Of a stretch of 64,000 nucleotides of DNA, positions 36,107 to 44,895 are shown in pieces. The notes beneath the pieces were generated by a model. The model was given only the letters and a program-made list of their open reading frames with translations. It ran no database searches and was not told where the DNA came from. The stretch is from assembly GCF_002303925.1 (NCBI RefSeq), contig NZ_MRCS01000021.1, positions 37,572-101,571 of the forward strand. Reading direction: 5' to 3'. Made by a program: the position numbers and the translations under genes. The DNA is from Pseudomonas sp. ACN8 (GTDB lineage: Bacteria; Pseudomonadota; Gammaproteobacteria; Pseudomonadales; Pseudomonadaceae). Position 1 is the stretch's first letter. The number at the start of each line of letters is the position of its first letter.

Positions 36107-37546
36107 TTACAAACCGCCAGCCATCTCCTGGCAGAGTTGGGTGGCAAGCATGCCCAGGGTCATCAATGCGCGCTCAGCTTCACGGTTCCACGGGATGCCG
36201 CAGTTGAGCCGGATGCAGTGATTGAATTGCTCGGTATTACTGAAGATCAGTCCCGGCGCGATACTGATGCCCTGCTGCAATGCCCGCACGTGCAACTCTT
36301 GCGTGTTGACCCGCCCCGGCAAACTGACCCACAGAATGAAGCCGCCGGTAGGCCGGGTCATCTGCGTGCCTTCCGGGAAATACTGCTGCACGGCCAACTG
36401 GAAGGCACTGAGGTTTTTCCGGTACTCCTGACGGATGAAGCGCAAATGCCGGTCGTACCCGCCATTTTCAAGGTACGCGGCAATGCCCATCTGGGTCACG
36501 CTGCACGCGGAATGCGTGCTGAAGGTCTGCAAGCGCTGGATTTCCTGCTGGTACTTGCCGGCAATCATCCAGCCGATCCGCACGCCAGGCGACAGGGTCT
36601 TGGAGAAACTCGAGCAATAGATCACCCGGTCCAGTCGATCATAGGCCTTGAGGGACTTGGTGCGCCCCTGCTCGAACATCAGCTCGCCGTAGATATCGTC
36701 TTCGACAATCTGGATATCGAAGTCCGACGCCAGGCGCAGCAATTGTTTCTGCCGCTCCTCCGGCATGGTACCGCCCAATGGATTGCTCAGTCGGGTGGTC
36801 AGCACCAACGCCTTGATCGACCATTGGTTGGCCGCCAGCTGCAGGGCTTCCAGGCTCATGCCCGTGGCTGGATCGCTGGGGATCTCGATGACCTTGAGGC
36901 CCAACAGATCGGCCAGTTGCAGCAAGCCGTAATAGGTCGGCGACTCGGCCGCGATCAGATCACCCGGACGGGTCAGCACACGCAAGGACATCTGCAGCGC
37001 ATCGACACAACCGTGGGTGATCACCACTTCCGACGGATCGACCACCACGCCGGCATCGCGCATGCGGATCGCCACCTGTCGGCGCAACGGCTCGAAACCG
37101 GGGCTGAACATGTAGCTGAAGGCCCGCGGACTATGGAAACGGGTGACCTTGGCCAATTGCTGATGCAGTGCCCGCACCGGCAAATAGTCGACACTCGGCA
37201 CCGCAGCGCCCAGCGGGAACACCCCTTCACGACGGGATTCGACCAGGACTTGCTGAATAATGCTGCTGCGGGTGACCAGGCCGGGGCGTTCAACCCGGGC
37301 GATGTCCGGCGTCGGCGCGGTGAGTGCCGGCGTCTGGTGCACGTAGTAACCCGACTGCGGCCGGGCGCGGATCAGACCCTGATCCTCGAGATTGGCATAC
37401 GCCTGCAACACCGTCGCATGGCTGACATTGAGCTGCGAGCTCATCTTGCGCACCGAAGGCACGCGCTCTCCCGGCTGATAGACCCCACGACGGATGTCTT
37501 CGGCCAGTTGTTGAGCAATACGTTGATAGAGCAAAAGGTTGGTCAT
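36107..37546 (-). CDS. MocR-type transcriptional regulator (GntR HTH plus aminotransferase-like domain)
   Basis: This 479-residue protein joins a GntR winged helix (residues ~5-70, with RVPSVRKMSSQLNVSHATVL) to a type I aminotransferase fold that binds PLP. The Schiff-base lysine is in SSFSKTLSPGVRIGW near residue 313. Other cofactor residues are seen in SNPLGGTMP near 227 and DDIYGELMF near 257. MocR proteins bind direct repeats and respond to PLP, amino acids or GABA-like ligands; the ligand and target here are unknown. Direct repeats in its own upstream region suggest autoregulation. Confidence 0.9.
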   Translation of the reverse strand: MTNLLLYQRIAQQLAEDIRRGVYQPGERVPSVRKMSSQLNVSHATVLQAYANLEDQGLIRARPQSGYYVHQTPALTAPTPDIARVERPGLVTRSSIIQQVLVESRREGVFPLGAAVPSVDYLPVRALHQQLAKVTRFHSPRAFSYMFSPGFEPLRRQVAIRMRDAGVVVDPSEVVITHGCVDALQMSLRVLTRPGDLIAAESPTYYGLLQLADLLGLKVIEIPSDPATGMSLEALQLAANQWSIKALVLTTRLSNPLGGTMPEERQKQLLRLASDFDIQIVEDDIYGELMFEQGRTKSLKAYDRLDRVIYCSSFSKTLSPGVRIGWMIAGKYQQEIQRLQTFSTHSACSVTQMGIAAYLENGGYDRHLRFIRQEYRKNLSAFQLAVQQYFPEGTQMTRPTGGFILWVSLPGRVNTQELHVRALQQGISIAPGLIFSNTEQFNHCIRLNCGIPWNREAERALMTLGMLATQLCQEMAGGL

Positions 37547-37594
37547 GACGCAGCACTCGATTTCACGGGCATTTTATTCTTGTGTGAAACAATA

Positions 37595-37626
37595 CCGGAA
37601 CAGTTTAGAAGTGTACGGGAACAGTT
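37595..37626 (-). promoter_or_regulatory. Direct repeat, probable MocR operator
   Basis: CCGGAACAGTT (37595-37605) and CGGGAACAGTT (37616-37626) differ at one position and are spaced 21 bp start to start, two helical turns. They lie 50-80 bp upstream of the mocR ATG. Related TACAGT and ACTGTT half-sites follow at about 37644 and 37671. Confidence 0.55.
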
Positions 37627-37697
37627 GCCACAATAGTCGACCGTACAGTGCAGTGTCAGCAAAATCTGTACTGTTTTGTGCGGTAATCGGCAGGCGT

Positions 37698-37728
37698 AAA
37701 AAAACCCGGCGCTGCATGGCAGGCCGGG
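37698..37728 (-). terminator. Intrinsic terminator after the OmpA-like gene
   Basis: On the minus strand the stem GCCGGG/CCCGGC (37723-37728 and 37705-37710) is followed by seven Ts (37698-37704). It lies 20 bp past the OmpA-like stop and insulates the mocR promoter. Confidence 0.83.
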
Positions 37729-37747
37729 CTTTCCAGCGACGCAACCC

Positions 37748-38560
37748 CTAGCGGGCGGCGCCGAGCTGGCCCTTCTCGTCGGAAAACACAATTTCCACCC
37801 GACGATTCTGCGCCCGGCCCCGTTCCGACGCATTCGCGTCCACCGGATACTCGTCGCCATAACCCTCGACCTGGATGCGCTTGTCGTCGATACCCAGGTC
37901 GATCAGCACGTCAGCCACCGATTGTGCGCGGTCGCGGGACAGCTTGAGGTTTTCCTGCTTGCCCCCGGTACTGTCCGTATAACCTTCGATCCGCACCACC
38001 CGCTTGGGGTTGAGTTGCAGGAACTGCACGATCTTCAACACCACACGGTTGGCCGACGGTTTCAATTCCGCTTCGCCCGTGTCGAACAGCATGTCGCCCA
38101 ATGTCATCACCAGCCCACGGTCGGTCTGGCTGGTGGTCAATGCCAGGATCTGCTCCTCGAGCCATTTGCCTTGCTGCTGCACGCTGAACAGTTTGGATTC
38201 ACGCAGTGCCAGTTGCAGACGCTGCCGTTCCAGTTCGAGCTTCGCCGCCTGCTCTTCGTTGAGCACCTGATTGGTGTGTTCCCGGGCAATGGCGCTATAG
38301 CGCTGGCTCAGGTAGGCGTAATGCACCACGTCCGAACCGCTGCCCCAATAGCTGGACAGGCGATCGGCACGGGCCAGGGATTCACCGGCGCGAATCACGT
38401 CCTTGGGGGCGATTCGCAGTACATTGGAGTCTTCCTTGACCTTCTGAAAGTCGGCACCGGCCTGCTGCAACGCGGACTCGCTATGCTGGCTGGCGCAGCC
38501 AAAGAGGCTCGCGCAGCCTGCCAGAATCAAACCGCCGAGGGCTTTGCTCTTGAGGCTCAT
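37748..38560 (-). CDS. OmpA-like lipoprotein with DUF4398-type N-terminus
   Basis: This 270-residue protein starts with a lipoprotein signal peptide (lipobox LFGC, Cys22), followed by an alpha-helical region rich in Glu/Gln/Arg (~30-150) and a C-terminal OmpA domain. The latter has RIEGYTDSTGGKQENLKLSR and VEGYGDEYPVDANASERGRAQNRRVEI, the peptidoglycan-binding motif. It probably anchors the outer membrane to the cell wall. It overlaps the upstream DUF4398 gene by 4 bp. Confidence 0.9.
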   Translation of the reverse strand: MSLKSKALGGLILAGCASLFGCASQHSESALQQAGADFQKVKEDSNVLRIAPKDVIRAGESLARADRLSSYWGSGSDVVHYAYLSQRYSAIAREHTNQVLNEEQAAKLELERQRLQLALRESKLFSVQQQGKWLEEQILALTTSQTDRGLVMTLGDMLFDTGEAELKPSANRVVLKIVQFLQLNPKRVVRIEGYTDSTGGKQENLKLSRDRAQSVADVLIDLGIDDKRIQVEGYGDEYPVDANASERGRAQNRRVEIVFSDEKGQLGAAR

Positions 38561-38913
38561 TGGGCATCTCCCAGTTGCTTGCGCAGGCGGGCGATGCGGG
38601 TGTTGAGCACATTCAACTGTTCCTCGCTCTTGGCCGTCAACACCTTGGCTTCAGCCAGGCGCGCATCGAGTTCGGCCTGTTCGGCCCGCATGCGTGCGTT
38701 TTTGAAGGATTGATCGGTCATGTTGCCCTTGGCACGGTTGAACTTGTCTTCGGCCAGCTTCATTTCCGGCACATCGTCTGCCGTGGCGCCCACGGCTTTG
38801 GCCTGTTCGAGTGCCTGTTCGGTCAGGCGAAACTGTTCATTCGGCGCAGGATCGGTTGCACAACCCGCCAGGGCGGCAAAGGCCACGGCAGCGAAAAGAA
38901 GTCGAATACTCAC
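38557..38913 (-). CDS. DUF4398-domain lipoprotein
   Basis: This 118-residue protein has a short signal peptide with lipobox LAGC (Cys18) and then a continuous, highly charged helix with coiled-coil character (RMRAEQAELDARLAEAKVLTAKS). The start is the GTG at 38911-38913. It overlaps the OmpA-like gene and the pair is typical of Pseudomonas; they may form an envelope complex. The specific function is unknown. Confidence 0.87.
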   Translation of the reverse strand: MSIRLLFAAVAFAALAGCATDPAPNEQFRLTEQALEQAKAVGATADDVPEMKLAEDKFNRAKGNMTDQSFKNARMRAEQAELDARLAEAKVLTAKSEEQLNVLNTRIARLRKQLGDAQ

Positions 38914-38922
38914 TAAATATCC

Positions 38923-39762
38923 TTACTGTTTTGGGGTACTGACGGGTTGTTGCGGGGGGCTTGGCTGTGGTTGTGAGCGTTGTGCTTTCCAGCGCTCGAT
39001 ATTGCGCATCAGCACGGTCTCCGTCAGTCCGGACGCGGGCAATTCTGTCATCTTTTTGGCCAACTGTCCGCGCAACCACGGATCGTTGCAGGCCGAGTCA
39101 TGGGAAATCGCCAGATACAGGCCAGGCTTGTCGACCGGTTGCGCACGCGCGATCAGATCAGCGGCCATGCCCAGTGTCTGCGCAGTCGCCATGCCCGAGT
39201 AACGCCCTGCCAGTACATATTCGACCTCGCGCAACAGCAGTTTCTGAAAGGCCTGGGTCAGGTTGGACGTGCGCGTGAGGGTCAGTTGCTGTCCGGCAAA
39301 GGCACTGAATTGCGCGGTCAATCGGGCCTTTTCCGACACGGCGCCAGGATGGCCGTGCAGATCTGGTGCTTCTTTGTAGACCAGCGTCGAGTCCTTGCGA
39401 GTCCAGACCAGATAGTCGTTTTCCAGCAAGGGTGGATGGATGTAGTCCAGGGTTTCCAGCTCGCTGACGGTCAACGTCGCGTCCACCAGCATGTCCATGC
39501 GCCCGCTGCGCACTTCGTCCAGGGCCTGGGCGCGCTTGCCGGCATAAAGCAGTTCGACCTTGAGCCCCAACTCCCCCGCCACTTGCCGCAGCAAATCGGC
39601 GCTGGCACCGATCAGGTGTTTGGGATTTTGCGGGTCTTGCCACAGGTACGGCGGCGCGTCCGGGCTGCCGGTGACCACCAGGCGTTCGCATTTGCCTGCG
39701 GCGACAGACAGCGTCGGCAATAACGCCAATCCCAGTAAGCTCCACGCAAGTCGCAGATCCAT
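38923..39762 (-). CDS. Periplasmic solute-binding protein, family 3 type
   Basis: This 279-residue protein has a signal peptide (cleavage near VAAGK) and a type II periplasmic-binding fold of the amino-acid-binding family (SBP_bac_3): TGSPDAPPYLWQDP near 32, LYAGKRAQALDEVRSGRMDMLVDATLTVS around 73-100. No permease or ATPase is adjacent; it lies 9 bp upstream of the DUF4398 lipoprotein gene, so it may sense or scavenge rather than feed an ABC importer. The C-terminus is Pro/Gln-rich. ATG 39762 follows GGAGTG. Confidence 0.83.
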   Translation of the reverse strand: MDLRLAWSLLGLALLPTLSVAAGKCERLVVTGSPDAPPYLWQDPQNPKHLIGASADLLRQVAGELGLKVELLYAGKRAQALDEVRSGRMDMLVDATLTVSELETLDYIHPPLLENDYLVWTRKDSTLVYKEAPDLHGHPGAVSEKARLTAQFSAFAGQQLTLTRTSNLTQAFQKLLLREVEYVLAGRYSGMATAQTLGMAADLIARAQPVDKPGLYLAISHDSACNDPWLRGQLAKKMTELPASGLTETVLMRNIERWKAQRSQPQPSPPQQPVSTPKQ

Positions 39763-39797
39763 GGCAATTCACTCCACTCAAACCCGGTTATGCCCTC

Positions 39798-39897
39798 TGT
39801 AGGAGCGAGCTTGCTCGCGATGGTCTCAAATGCACCGCGTGTATCCAGGATCCCCGCGTCATCGTTGACGTCCATCGCGAGCAGGCTCGCTCCTACA
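39798..39897. repeat. REPIN (TGTAGGAGCGAGC subclass)
   Basis: TGTAGGAGCGAGCTTGCTCG begins at 39798 and the inverted mate ends at 39897 with GCTCGCTCCTACA. It lies between etfA and the binding-protein gene. Confidence 0.88.
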
Positions 39898-39910
39898 GGG
39901 GAAAAAGGCA

Positions 39911-39939
39911 AAAAAAAAGCCCGACCAAAAGGCCGGGCT
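39911..39939 (-). terminator. Intrinsic terminator after etfA
   Basis: On the minus strand AGCCCGGCC pairs with GGTCGGGCT (one mismatch, AAAA-type loop) and is followed by a run of nine Ts. It lies about 22 bp past the etfA stop. Confidence 0.85.
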
Positions 39940-39961
39940 CTTTATAAGTGAAGCAGCCGGA

Positions 39962-40891
39962 TTAGACCAGCTTCTCCAGCTCAGGGATGGCTTCGAACAG
40001 GTCCGCCACCAGGCCGTAATCGGCCACCTGGAAGATCGGCGCTTCTTCGTCCTTGTTGATCGCAACGATCACTTTGGAGTCTTTCATGCCGGCCAGGTGC
40101 TGGATCGCGCCGGAGATACCGACGGCAATGTACAGCTGTGGAGCAACGATCTTGCCGGTCTGACCGACCTGCATGTCGTTGGGTACGAAACCTGCGTCGA
40201 CCGCGGCGCGCGATGCTCCGACGGCAGCGCCCAGCTTGTCGGCCAGGGCGTACAGGTGTTTGAAGTTGTCGCCGTTCTGCATGCCACGGCCGCCGGAAAC
40301 GACGATCTTGGCAGCGGTCAGTTCCGGACGATCGGACTTGGCCAGTTCTTCGCCAACGAAGCTGGAGATGCCAGCGTCGTGGGCAGCAGCAACGGCTTCA
40401 ACGGCAGCGGAACCACCTTCAGCGACAACCGGGTCGAAACCGGTGGCACGCACGGTGATCACTTTCACTGCAGCGTTCGATTGAACGGTAGCGATGGCGT
40501 TACCGGCGTAGATCGGACGCTTGAAGGTGTCAGCGCTTTCGACCGAGATGATCTCGGAGATCTGGTCAACGTCCAGTGCAGCGGCAACGCGCGGCAGGAT
40601 GTTTTTGCCGTTGGAAGTGGCGGCAGCCAGGATGTGGCTGTAGCCCTTGCCCAGCTCAGCGACCAGCGGAGCGACGTTTTCCGGCAGTTGGTGAGTGTAG
40701 GCGGCGTTGTCGGCCACCAGCACTTTAGCCACGCCAGCGATTTTCGCCGCGGCTTCAGCCACAGCGCCAGCGCCCTGACCTGCAACCAGAACGTGGATGT
40801 CACCACCGATTTTAACGGCGGCAGCCACGGTATTCAGCGTGGCCGGGGCCAGCACTTTGTTGTCGTGTTCAGCAATAACCAAGATAGTCAT
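39962..40891 (-). CDS. etfA: Electron transfer flavoprotein alpha subunit
   Basis: This 309-residue FAD-binding subunit of ETF accepts electrons from acyl-CoA and other dehydrogenases and passes them to ETF:ubiquinone oxidoreductase. The C-terminal FAD domain is plain: [17 protein letters not shown] near 198, [41 protein letters not shown] around 223-263, and [15 protein letters not shown] near 273. It follows etfB directly with no gap. Start and length match the family. Confidence 0.97.
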   Translation of the reverse strand: MTILVIAEHDNKVLAPATLNTVAAAVKIGGDIHVLVAGQGAGAVAEAAAKIAGVAKVLVADNAAYTHQLPENVAPLVAELGKGYSHILAAATSNGKNILPRVAAALDVDQISEIISVESADTFKRPIYAGNAIATVQSNAAVKVITVRATGFDPVVAEGGSAAVEAVAAAHDAGISSFVGEELAKSDRPELTAAKIVVSGGRGMQNGDNFKHLYALADKLGAAVGASRAAVDAGFVPNDMQVGQTGKIVAPQLYIAVGISGAIQHLAGMKDSKVIVAINKDEEAPIFQVADYGLVADLFEAIPELEKLV

Positions 40892-41641
40892 TTAGATTAC
40901 CTTCGCTTCGTTTTTCAGTTTCTCGACCAGTTCAGCCACCGACTTGACCTTGATACCCGCGCTGCGTGCAGCTGGCGCTTCGACTTTCACGGTCTTGTTG
41001 GTGGAGGCGGTGGAAACGCCCAAAGCGTCCGGAGTCAGCACTTCGAGAGGCTTCTTCTTGGCTTTCATGATGTTTGGCAGAGACGCGTAGCGCGGCTCGT
41101 TCAAACGCAGGTCGGTGGTGACGATCGCCGGCAGTTTCAGGGAAACCGTCTGCGCGCCGCCGTCGATTTCACGGGTTACAGCTACGCTGTCGCCGCTGAT
41201 TTCGACTTTGGACGCGAACGTGCCCTGACCGTAGCCGCTCAATGCAGCGAGCATCTGGCCAGTCTGGTTGTTGTCGCTATCGATGGCCTGTTTGCCAAGG
41301 ATCACCAGCTGAGGCTGTTCCTTGTCGACAACAGCCTTCAACAGTTTGGCGACAGCCAGGGAAGTCAGGTCTTCGGCGGACTCGACGAGGATGGCGCGGT
41401 CGGCACCCAGAGCCAGCGCGGTGCGCAGTTGCTCTTGAGCGGTGGACGGGCCTACGGAGACGACGACGATTTCAGTCGCAACACCCTTCTCTTTCAGGCG
41501 TACGGCTTCTTCCACGGCGATTTCGCAGAACGGGTTCATCGACATCTTGACGTTGGCAAGATCGACGCCGGAATTGTCCGCCTTGACGCGAACCTTGACG
41601 TTGTAATCCACAACGCGTTTGACAGCTACAAGAACCTTCAT
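40892..41641 (-). CDS. etfB: Electron transfer flavoprotein beta subunit
   Basis: This 249-residue ETF beta subunit has the AMP-binding core and the recognition loop that contacts partner dehydrogenases, with the signature [25 protein letters not shown] around residues 170-194. It is the first gene of the etfBA unit and its stop is followed immediately by the etfA ATG. Upstream lies a 548-bp divergent intergenic region shared with etfD. Confidence 0.97.
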   Translation of the reverse strand: MKVLVAVKRVVDYNVKVRVKADNSGVDLANVKMSMNPFCEIAVEEAVRLKEKGVATEIVVVSVGPSTAQEQLRTALALGADRAILVESAEDLTSLAVAKLLKAVVDKEQPQLVILGKQAIDSDNNQTGQMLAALSGYGQGTFASKVEISGDSVAVTREIDGGAQTVSLKLPAIVTTDLRLNEPRYASLPNIMKAKKKPLEVLTPDALGVSTASTNKTVKVEAPAARSAGIKVKSVAELVEKLKNEAKVI

Positions 41642-42018
41642 GGATTCCTCGTTACTCTCCGGTGAAAAGAAAGTCGCCTAGGCGAACCTGGCGGTTGATG
41701 CTCATCGGGCGCAAGGGCACCTCCAAAAACGCCGGCCAAGGTGTCAAGTGACCATCGCTCATGATCTGGATGACCGTTCGTCAGTGGTGACTGACGAGTC
41801 ATTCAACATCGCGGCGTGTAAACTGCACATCAAACCCGCGCAGCGCATCACTCTCTACTGCCATCGCCCTGTCTTTAGAGGTGCTCTTGAAACCAACAGT
41901 CAGCCTACGGCGAGCGCAAAACCGCCCGTATCTTGACCGGAACGCCTATTCCGGTCAATACGCCAAAATGGCCGTTCATAAGGCGCGTGACTTTGATTTC
42001 TCTGGCTTTGAGCCAATT
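41642..42018. other. Intergenic region upstream of etfBA
   Basis: This half of the divergent space must hold the leftward etfBA promoter. A TTGACA on the minus strand near 41738 is a possible -35 box, but I see no matching -10 box at the right distance. No gene is visible. Confidence 0.4.
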
Positions 42019-42063
42019 CAAACAAACGTTTGTATTGGACGCTGAGAGTGGTGTAGATATAAT
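42019..42063 (+). promoter_or_regulatory. etfD promoter with PsrA-type operator
   Basis: CAAACAAACGTTTG at 42019-42032 is a perfect copy of the PsrA consensus (G/C)AAAC-N4-GTTT(G/C). Directly after it lies TTGGAC (42035-42040), then 17 bp, then TATAAT (42058-42063), a near-ideal sigma70 promoter. A repressor on the box would touch the -35 region. Start of transcription would be near 42070, giving a leader of about 120 nt. Confidence 0.72.
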
Positions 42064-42189
42064 GCGCCACCCAAAGGGAAAGGTGGCCAATCGATTGTCC
42101 TCTTCCGGCGTTGCGCCGGGATTCATGGATGCGACACCAAACCTCAAAATTAGAAAAAAAACTGTTGAGCCTTGAGTAGGAGATAGCCT

Positions 42190-43854
42190 GTGGAACGCGA
42201 ATACATGGAATTCGACGTGGTCATCGTCGGTGCCGGCCCCGCTGGCCTGTCTGCCGCCTGCCGTCTGAAGCAGAAGGCCGCCGAAGCCGGTAAGGAAATC
42301 AGCGTCTGCGTGGTCGAAAAAGGCTCCGAAGTCGGTGCTCACATCCTGTCCGGTGCCGTGTTCGAACCACGGGCCCTGAACGAACTGTTCCCGAACTGGA
42401 AAGAACTCGGCGCGCCGCTGAACACGCCCGTCACCCGCGACGACATCTTCGTGCTGAAGAACGCTGAAAGCGCGCAGAAAGTTCCAGACTTCTTTGTGCC
42501 CAAGACCATGCACAACGAAGGCAACTACATCATTTCCCTGGGCAACCTGTGCCGCTGGCTGGCCCAGCAGGCCGAGAACCTGGGCGTGGAAATCTACCCG
42601 GGCTTCGCCGCACAGGAAGCGCTGATCGACGAGAACGGCGTGGTACGCGGGATCATCACCGGCGACCTGGGTGTCGACCGGGAAGGCAATCCGAAGGAAG
42701 GCCTGTACACCCCGGGCATGGAACTGCGTGGCAAGTACACGCTGTTCGCCGAAGGTTGCCGCGGCCACATCGGCAAGCAGTTGATCAAGCGCTTCAACCT
42801 GGACACTGACGCTGATGCCCAGCACTACGGCATCGGCCTGAAAGAAATCTGGGAAGTCGACCCGGCCAAGCACCAGCCAGGCCTGGTGGTGCACACCGCC
42901 GGTTGGCCGATGGACATCATGGGCACCGAAAACACCGGTGGCTCGTTCCTCTATCACCTGGAAAACAACCAGGTGGTGGTTGGCCTGATCGTCGACCTGT
43001 CCTACAGCAACACCTACCTGTCGCCGTTCGACGAGTTCCAGCGCCTCAAGCATCACCCGGTGCTTGCTCAGTACCTGGAAGGCGGCAAGCGCATCAGCTA
43101 CGGTGCCCGCGCGATCAGCAAGGGCGGCCTGAACTCGCTGCCGAAAATGGTCTTCAAGGGCGGCGCGCTGATCGGTTGCGACCTCGGCACCCTGAACTTC
43201 GCCAAGATCAAAGGCAGCCACACCGCGATGAAGTCCGGCATGCTCGCCGCTGAATCCGTGGCCGAGGCGCTGTTCGCCGAGAAGGACGGCACCGAAGAGC
43301 TGACCACTTACGTCGACGCGTTCAAGAAGAGCTGGCTCTACGAAGAACTGTTCGCCAGCCGCAACTTCGGCCCGGCGATCCACAAGTTCGGCGCCATCGT
43401 CGGTGGTGGTTTCAACTGGCTCGACCAGAACATCTTCGGCGGCAAACTGCCGTTCACCCTGCACGACACCAAGCCGGATTACGCTTGCCTCAAGCTCGCG
43501 GCCGACTGCAAGAAGATCGAATACCCGAAACCGGACGGCAAGCTCAGCTTCGACAAATTGAGCTCGGTGTTCATCTCCGGTACCAACCATGAAGAAGAAC
43601 AGCCGTGCCACCTGAAGCTGACCGACCCAAGCATCCCGATCAGCAAGAACCTGCCGCTGTACGATGAGCCGGCACAGCGTTACTGCCCGGCCGGCGTGTA
43701 CGAAGTGATCACCAAGGAAGACGGCGAGAAGCGCTTCCAGATCAACGCCCAGAACTGCGTTCACTGCAAGACCTGCGACATCAAGGATCCTGCACAGAAC
43801 ATCACCTGGGTGACACCGGAAGGCGCTGGCGGCCCGACTTACCCGAACATGTAA
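42190..43854 (+). CDS. etfD: Electron transfer flavoprotein:ubiquinone oxidoreductase
   Basis: This 554-residue membrane-associated flavo-iron-sulfur enzyme passes electrons from ETF to ubiquinone. It has the FAD motif VIVGAGPAGLSAACRL near residue 10 and the ubiquinone/membrane region in the middle. The 4Fe-4S ligands lie near the C-terminus (YCPAGVYE and NCVHCKTCDIKDP). The start is the GTG at 42190, with TAGGAGA at a suitable distance. It is divergent from etfBA, so the complete electron route from fatty-acid and amino-acid oxidation to the respiratory chain is encoded here. Confidence 0.97.
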   Translation: MEREYMEFDVVIVGAGPAGLSAACRLKQKAAEAGKEISVCVVEKGSEVGAHILSGAVFEPRALNELFPNWKELGAPLNTPVTRDDIFVLKNAESAQKVPDFFVPKTMHNEGNYIISLGNLCRWLAQQAENLGVEIYPGFAAQEALIDENGVVRGIITGDLGVDREGNPKEGLYTPGMELRGKYTLFAEGCRGHIGKQLIKRFNLDTDADAQHYGIGLKEIWEVDPAKHQPGLVVHTAGWPMDIMGTENTGGSFLYHLENNQVVVGLIVDLSYSNTYLSPFDEFQRLKHHPVLAQYLEGGKRISYGARAISKGGLNSLPKMVFKGGALIGCDLGTLNFAKIKGSHTAMKSGMLAAESVAEALFAEKDGTEELTTYVDAFKKSWLYEELFASRNFGPAIHKFGAIVGGGFNWLDQNIFGGKLPFTLHDTKPDYACLKLAADCKKIEYPKPDGKLSFDKLSSVFISGTNHEEEQPCHLKLTDPSIPISKNLPLYDEPAQRYCPAGVYEVITKEDGEKRFQINAQNCVHCKTCDIKDPAQNITWVTPEGAGGPTYPNM

Positions 43855-43871
43855 GCCGAACCGCGAACATC

Positions 43872-43897
43872 AAGGCTCCCGAAAAGGGGGCCTTTTT
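43872..43897 (+). terminator. Intrinsic terminator after etfD
   Basis: AAGGCTCCC and GGGGGCCTT form a stem with one G-U-type pair around a GAAAA loop, followed by TTTTTG. It lies about 18 bp past the etfD stop. Confidence 0.82.
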
Positions 43898-43930
43898 GTT
43901 GCGTGCGATTCAAGCCACAACACCGCCCAC

Positions 43931-44020
43931 TGTAGGAGCGAGCCTGCTCGCGATGGCGGCGTATCAGTCAACAAATGTATTGAATGTAAAACCGCAATCG
44001 CGAGCAGGCTCGCTCCTACA
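43931..44020. repeat. REPIN (TGTAGGAGCGAGC subclass)
   Basis: TGTAGGAGCGAGCCTGCTCG begins at 43931 and the inverted mate ends at 44020 with GCTCGCTCCTACA. It separates convergent etfD and the IclR gene. Confidence 0.88.
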
Positions 44021-44031
44021 GTGTTTTGTAT

Positions 44032-44835
44032 TTAAACCTTGAGGCCAAGTTCGGCCGACAACCGAATAGTGACGCCTTTGATCAGGGGAATCAGCTCGGC
44101 CATTTTTTCCAGCGGCATGTAAGGCACCGTACTGGCGATGCTGATGCCGGCGACGATGCGCTTGCTGGCATCGCGGATCGGCGCCGCTACGCAGCGGATC
44201 GACGGTTCGTTGTCTTCCAGGTCGAAGGCATAACCGCCGGCCACGTACTCGACCATGCGCTGCTCGAACTGCTCCCAGGACTGCTCCGGGTGCTGCGGCC
44301 AGAACTGGTTTTTCCCACCCACCGGCAGGCTGACTTCGTACAGGCGCTGCCACTCTTGCGGTGAATCATCGAGCATCAGCGCCTTGCCGATCCCGGTGCG
44401 CGCCAACGGCATGCGATGGCCGACCCGCGAACGCATTTCCGGGCCATTGCGCCCCGGATTCTTGTGCAGGTACAGCACTTCGTCGCCTTCACGAATCGCC
44501 AGGTGAATGGTGTCGCCGGTCAATGCCGACAACTCATCCAGATACGGCCCGGCCAGGGTCACCAACGGCAGCTCTTCACGGGCCTGAAAGCCCAACTCGA
44601 TCAGTTTCGGCCCCAGCAGATAACCGACTTGCGGCACCACCCGCAGATAACGCTCGTCCACCAGGCAACTGGCCAGACGATGGGTGGTGCTGCGCGTGGT
44701 GCCGATCAGCCGGGCGATTTCCTTGAGATCGCGGGCGCCGCTGGCCACGGCATGAACCACACCCAGACCGCGAAGCAGAGTCTGGGTGCCGGTCGGTGCG
44801 GCGTCCTTGGCGATTTTTGGGGCGTCTTCCTGCAT
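44032..44835 (-). CDS. IclR-family transcriptional regulator
   Basis: This 267-residue protein has an N-terminal winged helix (LKEIARLIGTTRSTTHRLASCL around residues 37-58) and a C-terminal IclR effector domain (GDTIHLAIREGDEVLYLHKNPG near 105, RTGIGKALML near 145). It is the last gene of the minus-strand galactonate block, 60 bp behind the MFS transporter. A role in controlling dgoKAD is therefore likely; the effector is probably galactonate or a breakdown product (inference). Confidence 0.9.
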   Translation of the reverse strand: MQEDAPKIAKDAAPTGTQTLLRGLGVVHAVASGARDLKEIARLIGTTRSTTHRLASCLVDERYLRVVPQVGYLLGPKLIELGFQAREELPLVTLAGPYLDELSALTGDTIHLAIREGDEVLYLHKNPGRNGPEMRSRVGHRMPLARTGIGKALMLDDSPQEWQRLYEVSLPVGGKNQFWPQHPEQSWEQFEQRMVEYVAGGYAFDLEDNEPSIRCVAAPIRDASKRIVAGISIASTVPYMPLEKMAELIPLIKGVTIRLSAELGLKV

Positions 44836-44895
44836 ATCCAGCCTTTACCGTTGAGCGAGTGAACGGGCGGCATTATGGTCACCCGCGTGCCACGA

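Noticed and set aside
43931..44020. REP pairs as possible CRISPR repeats
   Set aside because: Each locus has only two inverted copies with variable spacing and no cas genes; these are REPINs.
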